Positions 1-6,521 of a stretch of DNA of 9,532 nt are shown here, piece after piece. A program made the translations under genes and the position numbers. The stretch spans positions 1-9,532 of the forward strand of contig CAKUYY010000050.1 of NCBI GenBank assembly GCA_934717555.1, read 5' to 3'. The notes beneath the pieces were generated by a model. That model worked only from the letters and a program-made list of their open reading frames with translations. It was not told where the DNA came from and made no database searches. The DNA is from an uncultured Clostridium sp. GTDB lineage: Bacteria > Bacillota > Clostridia > Oscillospirales > Acutalibacteraceae. How positions within the stretch are numbered: the stretch's first letter is position 1; every line of letters begins with the position of its first letter.

Positions 1-452
1 GTGTGACAGTACCGGTTTCCCAAAAAATCCGTTTCGCGGCGTTGATTCCTCCTTTTGAATTGAAAACGGAGGTGGCGCGCGGCGTTCTTCCCGAAAATTA
101 TAGCAGGGAAGATGCGGTATATAATTTATCCCGTTCCGCGTTGATGACGGCGGCCCTCTTTTCCGGGAGTTTGGAAAATCTGCGGGTAGCGGTACAGGAC
201 CGGTTGCACCAGCCCTATCGACAGCCGTTTATTCCCAATATGGAAACTGTATTTCGTCTCAGTTATGAATTGGGGTCTTATGGCACTTATATCAGCGGGG
301 CGGGTCCGACCTTGATTTCCATTGTGGATGATGAAGGCGCCGATAATTTTGAAAAATATGCAGTCGCACACCTGGAAGAAAAGAATATCAGCGGTTGGAG
401 GCTGGAGGTATTGCAAGCCGATTCTGCCGGAGCCGCCGTATATATTGATTAA
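1..452 (+). CDS. thrB: Homoserine kinase, C-terminal part (5' end outside window)
   Basis: ThrB phosphorylates L-homoserine to O-phospho-L-homoserine, the step before threonine synthase, in the cytoplasm. About 150 codons are visible, roughly the second half of a GHMP-family kinase that is normally near 300 residues. The frame is open to the left edge, so the GTG at position 3 is probably not the true start. Family marks are the DRLHQPYR segment, which contacts substrate in ThrB proteins, and the late glycine-rich motif SGAGPT of the GHMP C-terminal domain. The N-terminal ATP-binding motif lies outside the window. The stop is 25 bases before the lysC start with no terminator between them, so the two genes are probably co-transcribed as an aspartate-family operon. 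Identification is confident; completeness cannot be judged. Confidence 0.9.
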   Translation, partial: VTVPVSQKIRFAALIPPFELKTEVARGVLPENYSREDAVYNLSRSALMTAALFSGSLENLRVAVQDRLHQPYRQPFIPNMETVFRLSYELGSYGTYISGAGPTLISIVDDEGADNFEKYAVAHLEEKNISGWRLEVLQADSAGAAVYID

Positions 453-477
453 TTTGTAATGGAGGGGTATATTCCTT

Positions 478-1695
478 ATGAGCTTAATCGTTCAGAAATT
501 TGGAGGAAGTTCCGTCGCCAATGCCGAACGTGTATTCAATGTGGCAAATATCGTCACCAATAAATACAAGGAAGGCAACGATGTTGTAGTGGTGGTTTCC
601 GCGCAGGGGGATACTACCGACGATTTTATTGAGAAGGCCAACGAGATCAACCCGGAACCTTCTAAGAGGGAAATGGATGTTTTGCTTTCCGCTGGGGAAC
701 AGATTTCTATGTCTTTGTTGGCAATGGCTATTGAAAAGTTGGGATTTCCAGTGGTTTCTTTGACCGGTTGGCAGGCAGGGTTCAGGACTTCTTCTGTCTA
801 TGGAAATGCCCGGATCAAACGGATCCACTGTGACCGGATCCATAAGGAACTGGACAAAAAGAATATTGTAATCGTAGCGGGATTCCAGGGATTGAATCGT
901 TTTGACGATATCACTACTTTGGGCCGCGGCGGTTCTGATACCAGTGCGGTGGCCATCGCGTCCGCCATGCATGCGGATCTGTGCCAGATTTACACGGATG
1001 TGGAAGGTGTATTTACAGCGGATCCCAGAAAGGTAAAGAATGCCAGAAAACTCAATGAAATTTCTTATGATGAGATGTTGGAGCTGGCCACTTTAGGCGC
1101 CCAGGTTCTCAACAACCGTTCAGTGGAAATGGCAAAGAAATATAATATTGAGTTAGAGGTACTCTCCAGCTTGAGCAAAAAGCCGGGGACTATTGTGAAG
1201 GAGGCAGCAAAAATGGAAAAAACATTGATCAGCGGTGTAGCGAAGGATAATAATGTGGCGAGAATCTCCATTATTGGTGTACCGGACCGCCCGGGTCTGG
1301 CTTTCCGGATCTTTTCAAAACTGGCGGCAAAGGATGTTAACGTGGATATTATCCTGCAATCCATTGGCCGCGATGGAACAAAGGATATTTCCTTTACCGT
1401 AACAAAGGACCGCGCTAAGGATGCCATACAGATGCTCAAGGAGTATGCGGATGTGTTGGGTTCTGCCGATGTGGTGTATGACGAGAATGTGGCCAAGGTT
1501 TCCATCGTGGGAGCGGGCATGGAAACTCATCCTGGAATTGCGGCGGATATGTTTGAGGCCCTGTATGACGCCCAAATCAATATCCAGATGATCGCTACCA
1601 GTGAAATCAAGATTTCTGTGCTGATTGATGCAAAAGACGCTGATTCTGCGGTTTCCGCTATTCACAATAAATTCTTTTCAGTAGTAAACGAATAA
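478..1695 (+). CDS. lysC: Aspartokinase (class II, alpha subunit)
   Basis: Aspartokinase phosphorylates L-aspartate to 4-phospho-aspartate, the first step to lysine, threonine, methionine and diaminopimelate. The 405-residue product matches the usual length of Bacillota and cyanobacterial monofunctional aspartokinases. The N-terminal kinase domain opens with VQKFGGSSV (K7 and the GGSS loop bind ATP and aspartate) and contains the GRGGSDTSA motif. Two ACT regulatory domains follow: one starting near residue 250 (ISIIGVPDRPG) and one near residue 340 (VSIVGAGMETHPG), the usual site of feedback inhibition by lysine and/or threonine. The start is supported by GGAGGGG at 461-467. There is no room for a lysine riboswitch before the gene because thrB lies 25 bases upstream, so leader control, if any, sits before the operon. 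An in-frame internal start at 1213 probably yields a separate beta subunit. Confidence 0.95.
   Translation: MSLIVQKFGGSSVANAERVFNVANIVTNKYKEGNDVVVVVSAQGDTTDDFIEKANEINPEPSKREMDVLLSAGEQISMSLLAMAIEKLGFPVVSLTGWQAGFRTSSVYGNARIKRIHCDRIHKELDKKNIVIVAGFQGLNRFDDITTLGRGGSDTSAVAIASAMHADLCQIYTDVEGVFTADPRKVKNARKLNEISYDEMLELATLGAQVLNNRSVEMAKKYNIELEVLSSLSKKPGTIVKEAAKMEKTLISGVAKDNNVARISIIGVPDRPGLAFRIFSKLAAKDVNVDIILQSIGRDGTKDISFTVTKDRAKDAIQMLKEYADVLGSADVVYDENVAKVSIVGAGMETHPGIAADMFEALYDAQINIQMIATSEIKISVLIDAKDADSAVSAIHNKFFSVVNE
1198..1215 (+). promoter_or_regulatory. Internal RBS and start for aspartokinase beta subunit
   Basis: A full Shine-Dalgarno, AAGGAGG (1198-1204), stands 8 bases before an in-frame ATG at 1213. 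Starting there gives a 160-residue protein (M246 of LysC to the end) made of just the two ACT domains. Bacillus subtilis aspartokinase II is known to make its beta subunit of about 160 residues from such an in-phase internal start. Position, frame and product size all fit that arrangement. That the site is used here is inferred. Confidence 0.75.
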
Positions 1696-1715
1696 TCAAA
1701 ATACGAAGGACTCAT

Positions 1716-1754
1716 AAAAAGGACAGGTGCGCTTTCAAACGCCCTGTCCTTTTT
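1716..1754 (+). terminator. Intrinsic terminator after lysC
   Basis: A perfect 12-bp stem (AAAAAGGACAGG at 1716-1727 with CCTGTCCTTTTT at 1743-1754) has a 3-bp inner GCG/CGC extension across a bulged T. The right arm ends in five T, followed by GTCGTTT. It begins 20 bases after the lysC stop and closes the thrB-lysC unit. The A-run on the left arm means it could also act on the opposite strand. Confidence 0.93.
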
Positions 1755-2006
1755 GTCGTTTCTTGATTTTGCGGTGACACCTAGTAGCGGATATGTCCAC
1801 TTTCTCATAAAATGGAATGGAAGTTAATAAAACCTTAATACCCAGAAAGAGATTTTAATGTGTTTATGATCGCTTTTATAATCGATTGGCCTTATAATAC
1901 AATACAAGCCAGAGAGAAACGCAGGAACATAAAAACTACGTTACAAAAGGAATCCTCGCAAAAGTTCTGATAACAATATTGGAGGATTTTCGAAACTCGT
2001 CTTATT
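1755..2006 (+). other. Intergenic region with weak candidate promoter
   Basis: About 250 bases without a recognisable gene. It is AT-rich and should hold the promoter of the downstream small gene. Two TATAAT hexamers are present (1877-1882 and 1893-1898), but neither has a convincing TTGACA-like box 16-18 bases upstream, so the transcription start is not settled. A strong GGAGGA at 1981-1986 is followed by no start codon at a useful distance: the first ATG, at 2007, is 20 bases away. It is probably not the functional ribosome binding site. No repeat, tRNA or riboswitch signature was seen. Confidence 0.4.
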
Positions 2007-2011
2007 ATGTT

Positions 2012-2018
2012 AAGGGAG
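2012..2018 (+). promoter_or_regulatory. RBS deciding the start of the small hydrolase-like gene
   Basis: AAGGGAG lies 9 bases before ATG 2028. The alternative upstream ATG at 2007 has only a GGAGGA 20 bases away. This favours the start at 2028, which also places the protein's first residues at the MQ..EFG opening that I associate with this hydrolase family. Confidence 0.7.
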
Positions 2019-2027
2019 CGTGTAAAA

Positions 2028-2138
2028 ATGCAAGTCAGCGAGTTTGGAGAATATGGTTACCCCACAGTTTTGGTGATGAATGACCATGCAAAAATGCAGG
2101 TGTGTGAATTCGGGGAGCACGATCATCCCACAGTCCTA
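2028..2138 (+). repeat. 66-bp-period tandem duplication inside the hydrolase-like gene
   Basis: Residues 1-15 (2028-2072) and residues 23-37 (2094-2138) of the small protein match at 11 of 15 positions: M, Q, V, E, F, G, E, P, T, V and L are shared, with the same spacing. The period is 66 bases, or 22 codons, so the frame is kept. The four bases before each ATG are also alike (aaaa). This is a direct in-frame duplication of the first beta strand that has since diverged. Confidence 0.85.
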
Positions 2139-2453
2139 TATATCAGCGAGAAACAGGACAAAGATACCCTGCGTTCCCAGTTGAGCTGTTGGAAAGATCA
2201 TTTCCACATTGTAGCTCCGGTCTTTCACAACAAAAAAGAAGGAGCCCATTCCGTGCAGGACAAGGCGGAGCTGATTGCCCAATATATGCAGTCCCGTTAT
2301 CATGGCAATGTATACGCTATTTGCGGGTTTGAGAGCAGTTGGGAAGTAGTGGATCAACTCTTGAAGCAGTCAAAGATTGTTTCTCAAAAAACGATTGTAG
2401 AAACTGATGGAAATCTTCCTGGTCGGTTCATGGAACAAATGCTGAAAAGTTAA
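2028..2453 (+). CDS. Short alpha/beta-hydrolase-like protein, probably catalytically inactive
   Basis: A 141-residue cytoplasmic protein with no signal peptide or membrane segment. It resembles the N-terminal half of Clostridia alpha/beta hydrolases: an opening MQV.EFG...PTVL strand, then a W...F.IVAP strand, the helix preceding the nucleophile elbow (AELIAQYMQSRY), and a VYAICGF strand. Where the family has a G-x-S-x-G elbow, this protein reads GFESS, so the serine position is glutamate and the last glycine is serine. It stops soon after the next strand (KTIVET) and so lacks the usual cap, acid and histidine. The opening strand occurs twice in tandem. These traits suggest an inactive, non-enzymatic or decaying protein. 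It stands alone between two terminators, so context gives no role. Starting at ATG 2007 instead would add 7 residues. The family assignment is from motif memory and is moderate; the function is unknown. Confidence 0.6.
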   Translation: MQVSEFGEYGYPTVLVMNDHAKMQVCEFGEHDHPTVLYISEKQDKDTLRSQLSCWKDHFHIVAPVFHNKKEGAHSVQDKAELIAQYMQSRYHGNVYAICGFESSWEVVDQLLKQSKIVSQKTIVETDGNLPGRFMEQMLKS

Positions 2454-2470
2454 TATTGAAAATTTATAGT

Positions 2471-2511
2471 AAAAGGCGTATCCCGCAATATTTTTATGGG
2501 ATACGCCTTTT
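2471..2511. terminator. Bidirectional intrinsic terminator between convergent genes
   Basis: A perfect 14-bp stem (AAAAGGCGTATCCC at 2471-2484 with GGGATACGCCTTTT at 2498-2511) around a 13-base loop. The A-run on one arm and T-run on the other give a U-tract in either direction. It serves both the small plus-strand gene ending at 2453 and the polyamine operon ending at 2521. Confidence 0.93.
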
Positions 2512-2520
2512 CATTAATTG

Positions 2521-3654
2521 TTAAGATAATCGGTTTTTAAAGTCCTCATAACCAAATTGACGGACAACCGTCAGTTTTCCATGGGAATCCCTCCATACAA
2601 GAGAGGGAAGGGGCATGCCGTTGAAGGTATTGGTTTTTACCATGGTATATAGGGCCATATCTTCAAAGACAAGTTCATCGCCTTCTTGAAGAGGGGCGTC
2701 AAAGGAATAATCCCCAATGATATCTCCCGCCAGGCAAGTGGGACCGCCTAAGCGATAAGTATAAGGCTTCTCCTGAGGAAGGCCGGCATTTTGTAGGGGC
2801 GGCCGATACGGCATTTCCAGAACATCCGGCATATGACAGGCGGCAGAGGTATCCAGAATAGCGATACCCATCTGGTTGTGCATGATTTCCAGAACACTGG
2901 TAATCAAAAAACCGGCGTTTAACACAACGGCTTCCCCGGGCTCCAGATAGATTTCCACCTGATAGGTTTCCCGTAGCCGACGGATCAGGGAAATTAATCT
3001 TTCCACATCGTAATCTTCCCGGGTGATGTGGTGCCCTCCCCCCAGATTGATCCATTGGAGTCCGTGCAGGTAACGGCCGAATTTTGTTTCCAGGGCGTGT
3101 ACCGTAGTCTCCAAAGCGTCGGCGTTTTGTTCACACAGGGTATGCATATGGAACCCGTCCAAAAGAGGAAGAAGATCTTCTTCAAAATTTTCCAGGGTGG
3201 TTCCCAGACGGGAACCCGGGGAACAGGGATCATAAATTGCGTGCCCCTCTTGGGTGGAACATTCCGGGTTGATGCGCAGGCCCACAGATTTTCCCGCCGC
3301 TTTGGCCCGGGAGGCGAATTTCCGCACCTGCCGGGGTGTGTTAAAAATAAAATCATCGGCGTAAGAGAGCAGTTTGGAGAATTCCTCTTCCCCATAGGCG
3401 GGGGAAAATACGTGGGTTTCCCCGCCAAATTCTTCTTTGCCCAGCCTTGCTTCATACAAACCGCTGGCGGTGGTACCCGCAAGGTATTGGCGGAGCAGGG
3501 GATAGGTGGAGAACATGGAAAACGCTTTTTGCGCCAGCAGGATTTTACATCCGGAACGTTGGGAGACGTCCTTTAGAATCTCCAAATTTTTCCGTAATAA
3601 TGTTTCGTCCACCAGAAAGTACGGGGTTTTGAGGGGAAATGTCAAAGGTTCCAT
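2521..3654 (-). CDS. nspC: Carboxynorspermidine/carboxyspermidine decarboxylase (CASDC)
   Basis: A PLP-dependent, fold-type III decarboxylase of the alanine racemase-like class. It removes CO2 from carboxyspermidine (or carboxynorspermidine) to give spermidine (or norspermidine). The 377 residues are full length. Visible family marks are the PLP lysine K43 in LAQKAFS, the NspC-type motif HTLCEQNAD (171-179), the glycine-rich phosphate-binding GGGHH (205-209), EPGE (238-241), and GPTCLAGD (304-311), whose C307 fits the catalytic cysteine that approaches the active site from the partner subunit. It is the last gene of the operon. Its ATG follows the stop of the dehydrogenase gene after one base and has only a weak GGTGG upstream, which suggests translational coupling. 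The adjacent dehydrogenase supports carboxyspermidine as substrate; with putrescine as the likely precursor, spermidine is the expected product. Confidence 0.92.
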   Translation of the reverse strand: MEPLTFPLKTPYFLVDETLLRKNLEILKDVSQRSGCKILLAQKAFSMFSTYPLLRQYLAGTTASGLYEARLGKEEFGGETHVFSPAYGEEEFSKLLSYADDFIFNTPRQVRKFASRAKAAGKSVGLRINPECSTQEGHAIYDPCSPGSRLGTTLENFEEDLLPLLDGFHMHTLCEQNADALETTVHALETKFGRYLHGLQWINLGGGHHITREDYDVERLISLIRRLRETYQVEIYLEPGEAVVLNAGFLITSVLEIMHNQMGIAILDTSAACHMPDVLEMPYRPPLQNAGLPQEKPYTYRLGGPTCLAGDIIGDYSFDAPLQEGDELVFEDMALYTMVKTNTFNGMPLPSLVWRDSHGKLTVVRQFGYEDFKNRLS

Positions 3655-3655
3655 C

Positions 3656-4858
3656 TTAATCCACCAGCACCGGGTTGCGGTCTTCCTGCCAGGGAAGGCC
3701 CCACTGGTTCAAAGCGTCCATAAAAGGATCTGGGTCGAATTCCTCGATATTGTGAACACCCGGTTTGTTCCATTTGCCGATCATCAGCATCATGGCGCCG
3801 ATCATAGCGGGAACACCGGTGGTATAGGCAACCGCCTGGGAACCCACTTCCCGGTAGCACTCCTGATGGTCACAGATATTGTAAAGATAGTAGTTCTTGT
3901 TTTTTCCATCTTTTTTTCCACGGAAAATACAGCCGATGTTGGTTTTTCCTTTGGTACGGGGACCCAAGGTGGAAGGATCAGGCAGCACAGCTTTCAGAAA
4001 TTGCAGAGGGATGATCTCTTTGCCTTCGAAAAGGATAGGCTCAATGGAGGTCATGCCCACATTTTCCAGGCATTTCAAATGGGTGAGATAACTTTGCCCA
4101 AAGGTCATAAAAAAACGGATGCGCTTGATCCCGGGAATATTTAGGGCTAAAGATTCAATTTCCTCATGGTGAAGCAGGTACATATCCTTTTCTCCCACTT
4201 CCTTGAAGGGGTAAACCCGCTTGATCTCCATGGGCTCCGTCTCCACCCAGTGCCCGTCTTCCCAATAGGAACCTTTGGCGGAAACTTCCCGGATATTGAT
4301 TTCCGGATTAAAGTTGGTAGCGAAGGGATAGCCGTGATCGCCGCCGTTGCAGTCTAAAATATCGATATACTCAATGGTATCGAACTCATGCTTTAAAGCG
4401 TAAGCGGAAAAGACACCGGTGACCCCCGGATCAAACCCACTGCCTAGCAGGGCAGTAATCCCGGCTTTTTCAAACCGCTCCCGATATGCCCATTGCCAAC
4501 TGTATTCAAATTTGGCGGTGTCTTCCGGCTCATAATTGGCGGTATCCACATAATTGGTTTTGGTGGCCAGGCACGCGTCCATGATAGTCAGATCCTGGTA
4601 GGGGAGCGCTAGGTTCAGTACCACGTCCGGCTTTACCTGCTCAATCAGGGAAACCAGTTCCTCCACATGGTTGGCATCCACCTGAGCGGTGGTAATTTTG
4701 GTTTTGGTGGTTCCCTGTAACTTTTCTTTCAAAGCGTCACACTTGGACTTTGTGCGGCTGGCAATACAGATTTCTTCAAATACGCCGCTGTTTTGGCAAC
4801 ACTTGTGAATGGCGACGGAGGCCACGCCCCCGCACCCGATAATCAATGCTTTTCCCAT
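3656..4858 (-). CDS. Carboxyspermidine/carboxynorspermidine dehydrogenase (CASDH)
   Basis: This enzyme of the saccharopine dehydrogenase-like family condenses L-aspartate-beta-semialdehyde with putrescine (or diaminopropane) and reduces the imine with NAD(P)H, giving carboxyspermidine (or carboxynorspermidine). The 400-residue length is usual for the family. The N-terminus is a Rossmann nucleotide-binding fold with IIGCGGVAS (7-15). The protein ends with DPDPFMDAL...GLPW, the C-terminal signature I associate with CASDH rather than true saccharopine dehydrogenases. The start is supported by AAGGGGGA, 7 bases before the ATG. It lies 26 bases after speB and 1 base before the decarboxylase gene. 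Being next to CASDC and after putrescine-forming SpeB makes the carboxyspermidine role far more likely than lysine metabolism. It is sometimes annotated lys1-like or as saccharopine dehydrogenase. Confidence 0.92.
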   Translation of the reverse strand: MGKALIIGCGGVASVAIHKCCQNSGVFEEICIASRTKSKCDALKEKLQGTTKTKITTAQVDANHVEELVSLIEQVKPDVVLNLALPYQDLTIMDACLATKTNYVDTANYEPEDTAKFEYSWQWAYRERFEKAGITALLGSGFDPGVTGVFSAYALKHEFDTIEYIDILDCNGGDHGYPFATNFNPEINIREVSAKGSYWEDGHWVETEPMEIKRVYPFKEVGEKDMYLLHHEEIESLALNIPGIKRIRFFMTFGQSYLTHLKCLENVGMTSIEPILFEGKEIIPLQFLKAVLPDPSTLGPRTKGKTNIGCIFRGKKDGKNKNYYLYNICDHQECYREVGSQAVAYTTGVPAMIGAMMLMIGKWNKPGVHNIEEFDPDPFMDALNQWGLPWQEDRNPVLVD

Positions 4859-4884
4859 AAGGAAATCCCCCTTGTCTCTATTTT

Positions 4885-5739
4885 TTATTTGGAAAGCGCC
4901 AAGAGCATCTCTCGGACAATTTTACACGCGGTAACGGTAGAAACCCCGCTGGCGTCAAACTGCGGGCTTAATTCGTTCACATCGCATGCGACGACATTAG
5001 CTTTGCTGCACACCAGAGTGACAGCTTTTCGTAGTTCCTCGAAAGTTACACCGCCGGGTTCCGGCGTTCCAGTTCCCGGGAATATGGAAGGGTCCAAAAT
5101 GTCCAAATCCAACGTAAAATATACCGGTTTCCCGTTGAGCCGGCCGACCGTTTCCTCCAATCCCTGAAAGTCAAACCTCTGCATGGAAATATGGGACTTT
5201 GCCCATTGGAATTCTTCCCGTTCGCCGGAACGGATACCGAAGGAAAAGATTTTTTCATCCCCGATCAGTTCCCAGCAGCGGCGGATGACACTGGCGTGGG
5301 AGAGGGGATTGTCCAGGTATTGGTCCCTCAGATCGGCGTGGGCATCAAAGTGGATGATATGGATATCAGGATAAGCCTGTGTAACAGCCCGGAAGGCTCC
5401 CAACGTTACCAGATGTTCCCCGCCCAGCAGGAAGGGCAGCTTTCCAGCGTCCAGAATTTCCTGGGTGCGTTCCTGAATCTGGTTTAACGCCTTTTGCGTA
5501 TCCCCAAAACAGAGTTCCAAATCCCCGGTATCCATCACCGCGGTATCCTCAAGGTCAGCGTCCTGATACGGGCTGTAGGTTTCGATCCCATAGGATTCCC
5601 GGCGGATGGCGGCGCTCCCGAAACGGGTGCCGGGACGGTAAGAAGTGGTGCCGTCAAAAGGTGCCCCAAATAAGATGATACCCGCCTTGTCGGCCTCTTT
5701 GTCACACCCCATAAAACATTCAATATTCCTGTTCAACAC
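4885..5739 (-). CDS. speB: Agmatinase
   Basis: SpeB hydrolyses agmatine to putrescine and urea. It belongs to the ureohydrolase (arginase) family with a two-manganese centre. All expected metal ligands are visible in the 284-residue product: H109 in GGEH, D132, H134 and D136 in FDAHAD, and D211 and D213 in LDLDILDP. E228 follows in GTPEPGG. The start is GTG at 5739, which lies inside the end of speE and overlaps it by 20 bases. It is supported by AGAGGAG about 10 bases upstream and by the family's usual opening (MLN.NI...GC). TTG at 5736 or ATG at 5712 are poorer alternatives. With SpeA upstream it completes the arginine-to-putrescine route. Arginase is less likely because SpeA is present and the pathway needs agmatine hydrolysis. 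Confidence 0.93.
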   Translation of the reverse strand: MLNRNIECFMGCDKEADKAGIILFGAPFDGTTSYRPGTRFGSAAIRRESYGIETYSPYQDADLEDTAVMDTGDLELCFGDTQKALNQIQERTQEILDAGKLPFLLGGEHLVTLGAFRAVTQAYPDIHIIHFDAHADLRDQYLDNPLSHASVIRRCWELIGDEKIFSFGIRSGEREEFQWAKSHISMQRFDFQGLEETVGRLNGKPVYFTLDLDILDPSIFPGTGTPEPGGVTFEELRKAVTLVCSKANVVACDVNELSPQFDASGVSTVTACKIVREMLLALSK

Positions 5740-6508
5740 GTTTTAACAACTCCTCTACATAGGCTGGAATATAAAAAGCGCCTTTGTGCAGGGTGGTGGT
5801 ATAATAACGGCAGTCTAAGCCTCGCATATTCCACTGGGTTTCCCTGAGATCTTTTAAAGGATGGTATTTTTTGGAGGCAAAGCCAAACAGCCAGTGGGCC
5901 CGCTGGCAAGCGACAGCGTCCTCCTGATAGAAGGGGCTTTCATGCTGGTTGACCATGATGCCGTCCTCTTTCAAAGCCTTGAAACAGCTTCCGTAAAATT
6001 CCCGGGTAAACAGGCCCTCCCCCGGACCAAAAGGATCGGTGGAATCCACAATGATCAAATCATAACAGTTTTCCTTGGAACGGACAAATTTGACCCCGTC
6101 CTCATAGTGGATGGACAGCCGGGGATCGTTGAGCCGGCAGGCGGTCTGGGGCAGGTATTTTTTGCAGACCTCCACCACCAGAGGGTCAATCTCCGCCATG
6201 TCGATGTGTTCGATATCAGGGTAACGGGTGAGCTCGCGGACCACGCCGCCGTCGCCCGCCCCAATCACGAGGACATCCCTGACTTTGGGATGTACCGCCA
6301 GGGGTACATGGGTAATCATTTCGTGATAAATAAATTCATCTTTTTCCGTCAGCATCATATATCCGTCCAGCGTGAGGAAACGTCCGAATTCCGGGGATTC
6401 AAACACATCAATCCGTTGAAATTCGCTTTTTCCGGTATAAAGCTGGCGGTCTACCCGAATGGACAGTTTCACATTAGGGGTCTGTGCCTCAGAGAACCAG
6501 AAATCCAT
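5720..6508 (-). CDS. speE: Spermidine synthase with an apparent internal deletion
   Basis: SpeE transfers the aminopropyl group of decarboxylated AdoMet to putrescine, giving spermidine and methylthioadenosine. The 262-residue product has the N-terminal beta domain, then the methyltransferase-like fold: GAGDGG (83-88), acid E106 in AEID, and the catalytic loop DSTDPFGPGEG (155-165) with D155 and D158. After ESPFY (190-194) the sequence goes from CQRAH (201-205) straight to WLFGFASKK. Members I know have about 22-24 more residues here, including the conserved TYPSG segment near the amine acceptor pocket. The deletion keeps the frame and the C-terminus is intact, so activity or specificity may be changed. 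The start chosen is ATG 6508, with AAGGAGG six bases upstream; GTG 6514 would directly abut that site. The speA stop TAA lies at the edge of this ribosome binding site, 11 bases upstream. Confidence 0.88.
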   Translation of the reverse strand: MDFWFSEAQTPNVKLSIRVDRQLYTGKSEFQRIDVFESPEFGRFLTLDGYMMLTEKDEFIYHEMITHVPLAVHPKVRDVLVIGAGDGGVVRELTRYPDIEHIDMAEIDPLVVEVCKKYLPQTACRLNDPRLSIHYEDGVKFVRSKENCYDLIIVDSTDPFGPGEGLFTREFYGSCFKALKEDGIMVNQHESPFYQEDAVACQRAHWLFGFASKKYHPLKDLRETQWNMRGLDCRYYTTTLHKGAFYIPAYVEELLKRVEQEY

Positions 6509-6514
6509 ATTCAC

Positions 6515-6521
6515 CCTCCTT
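6515..6521 (-). promoter_or_regulatory. RBS of speE
   Basis: On the minus strand AAGGAGG (6521 to 6515) is followed by GTGAAT and then ATG 6508. The spacing of six bases fits the ATG; the GTG at 6514 touches the ribosome binding site and is unlikely to be the start. The first two A's belong to the TAA stop of speA, so termination of speA and initiation of speE are physically coupled. Confidence 0.8.

Noticed and set aside
3028..3576. Long plus-strand open frame opposite the decarboxylase gene (182 codons)
   Set aside because: It is the antisense shadow of the decarboxylase gene; the encoded composition is not protein-like and the minus-strand gene has all family motifs.
3656..4858. True saccharopine dehydrogenase / lysine biosynthesis role
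   Set aside because: The C-terminal signature and the neighbouring agmatinase and carboxyspermidine decarboxylase point to the polyamine enzyme.
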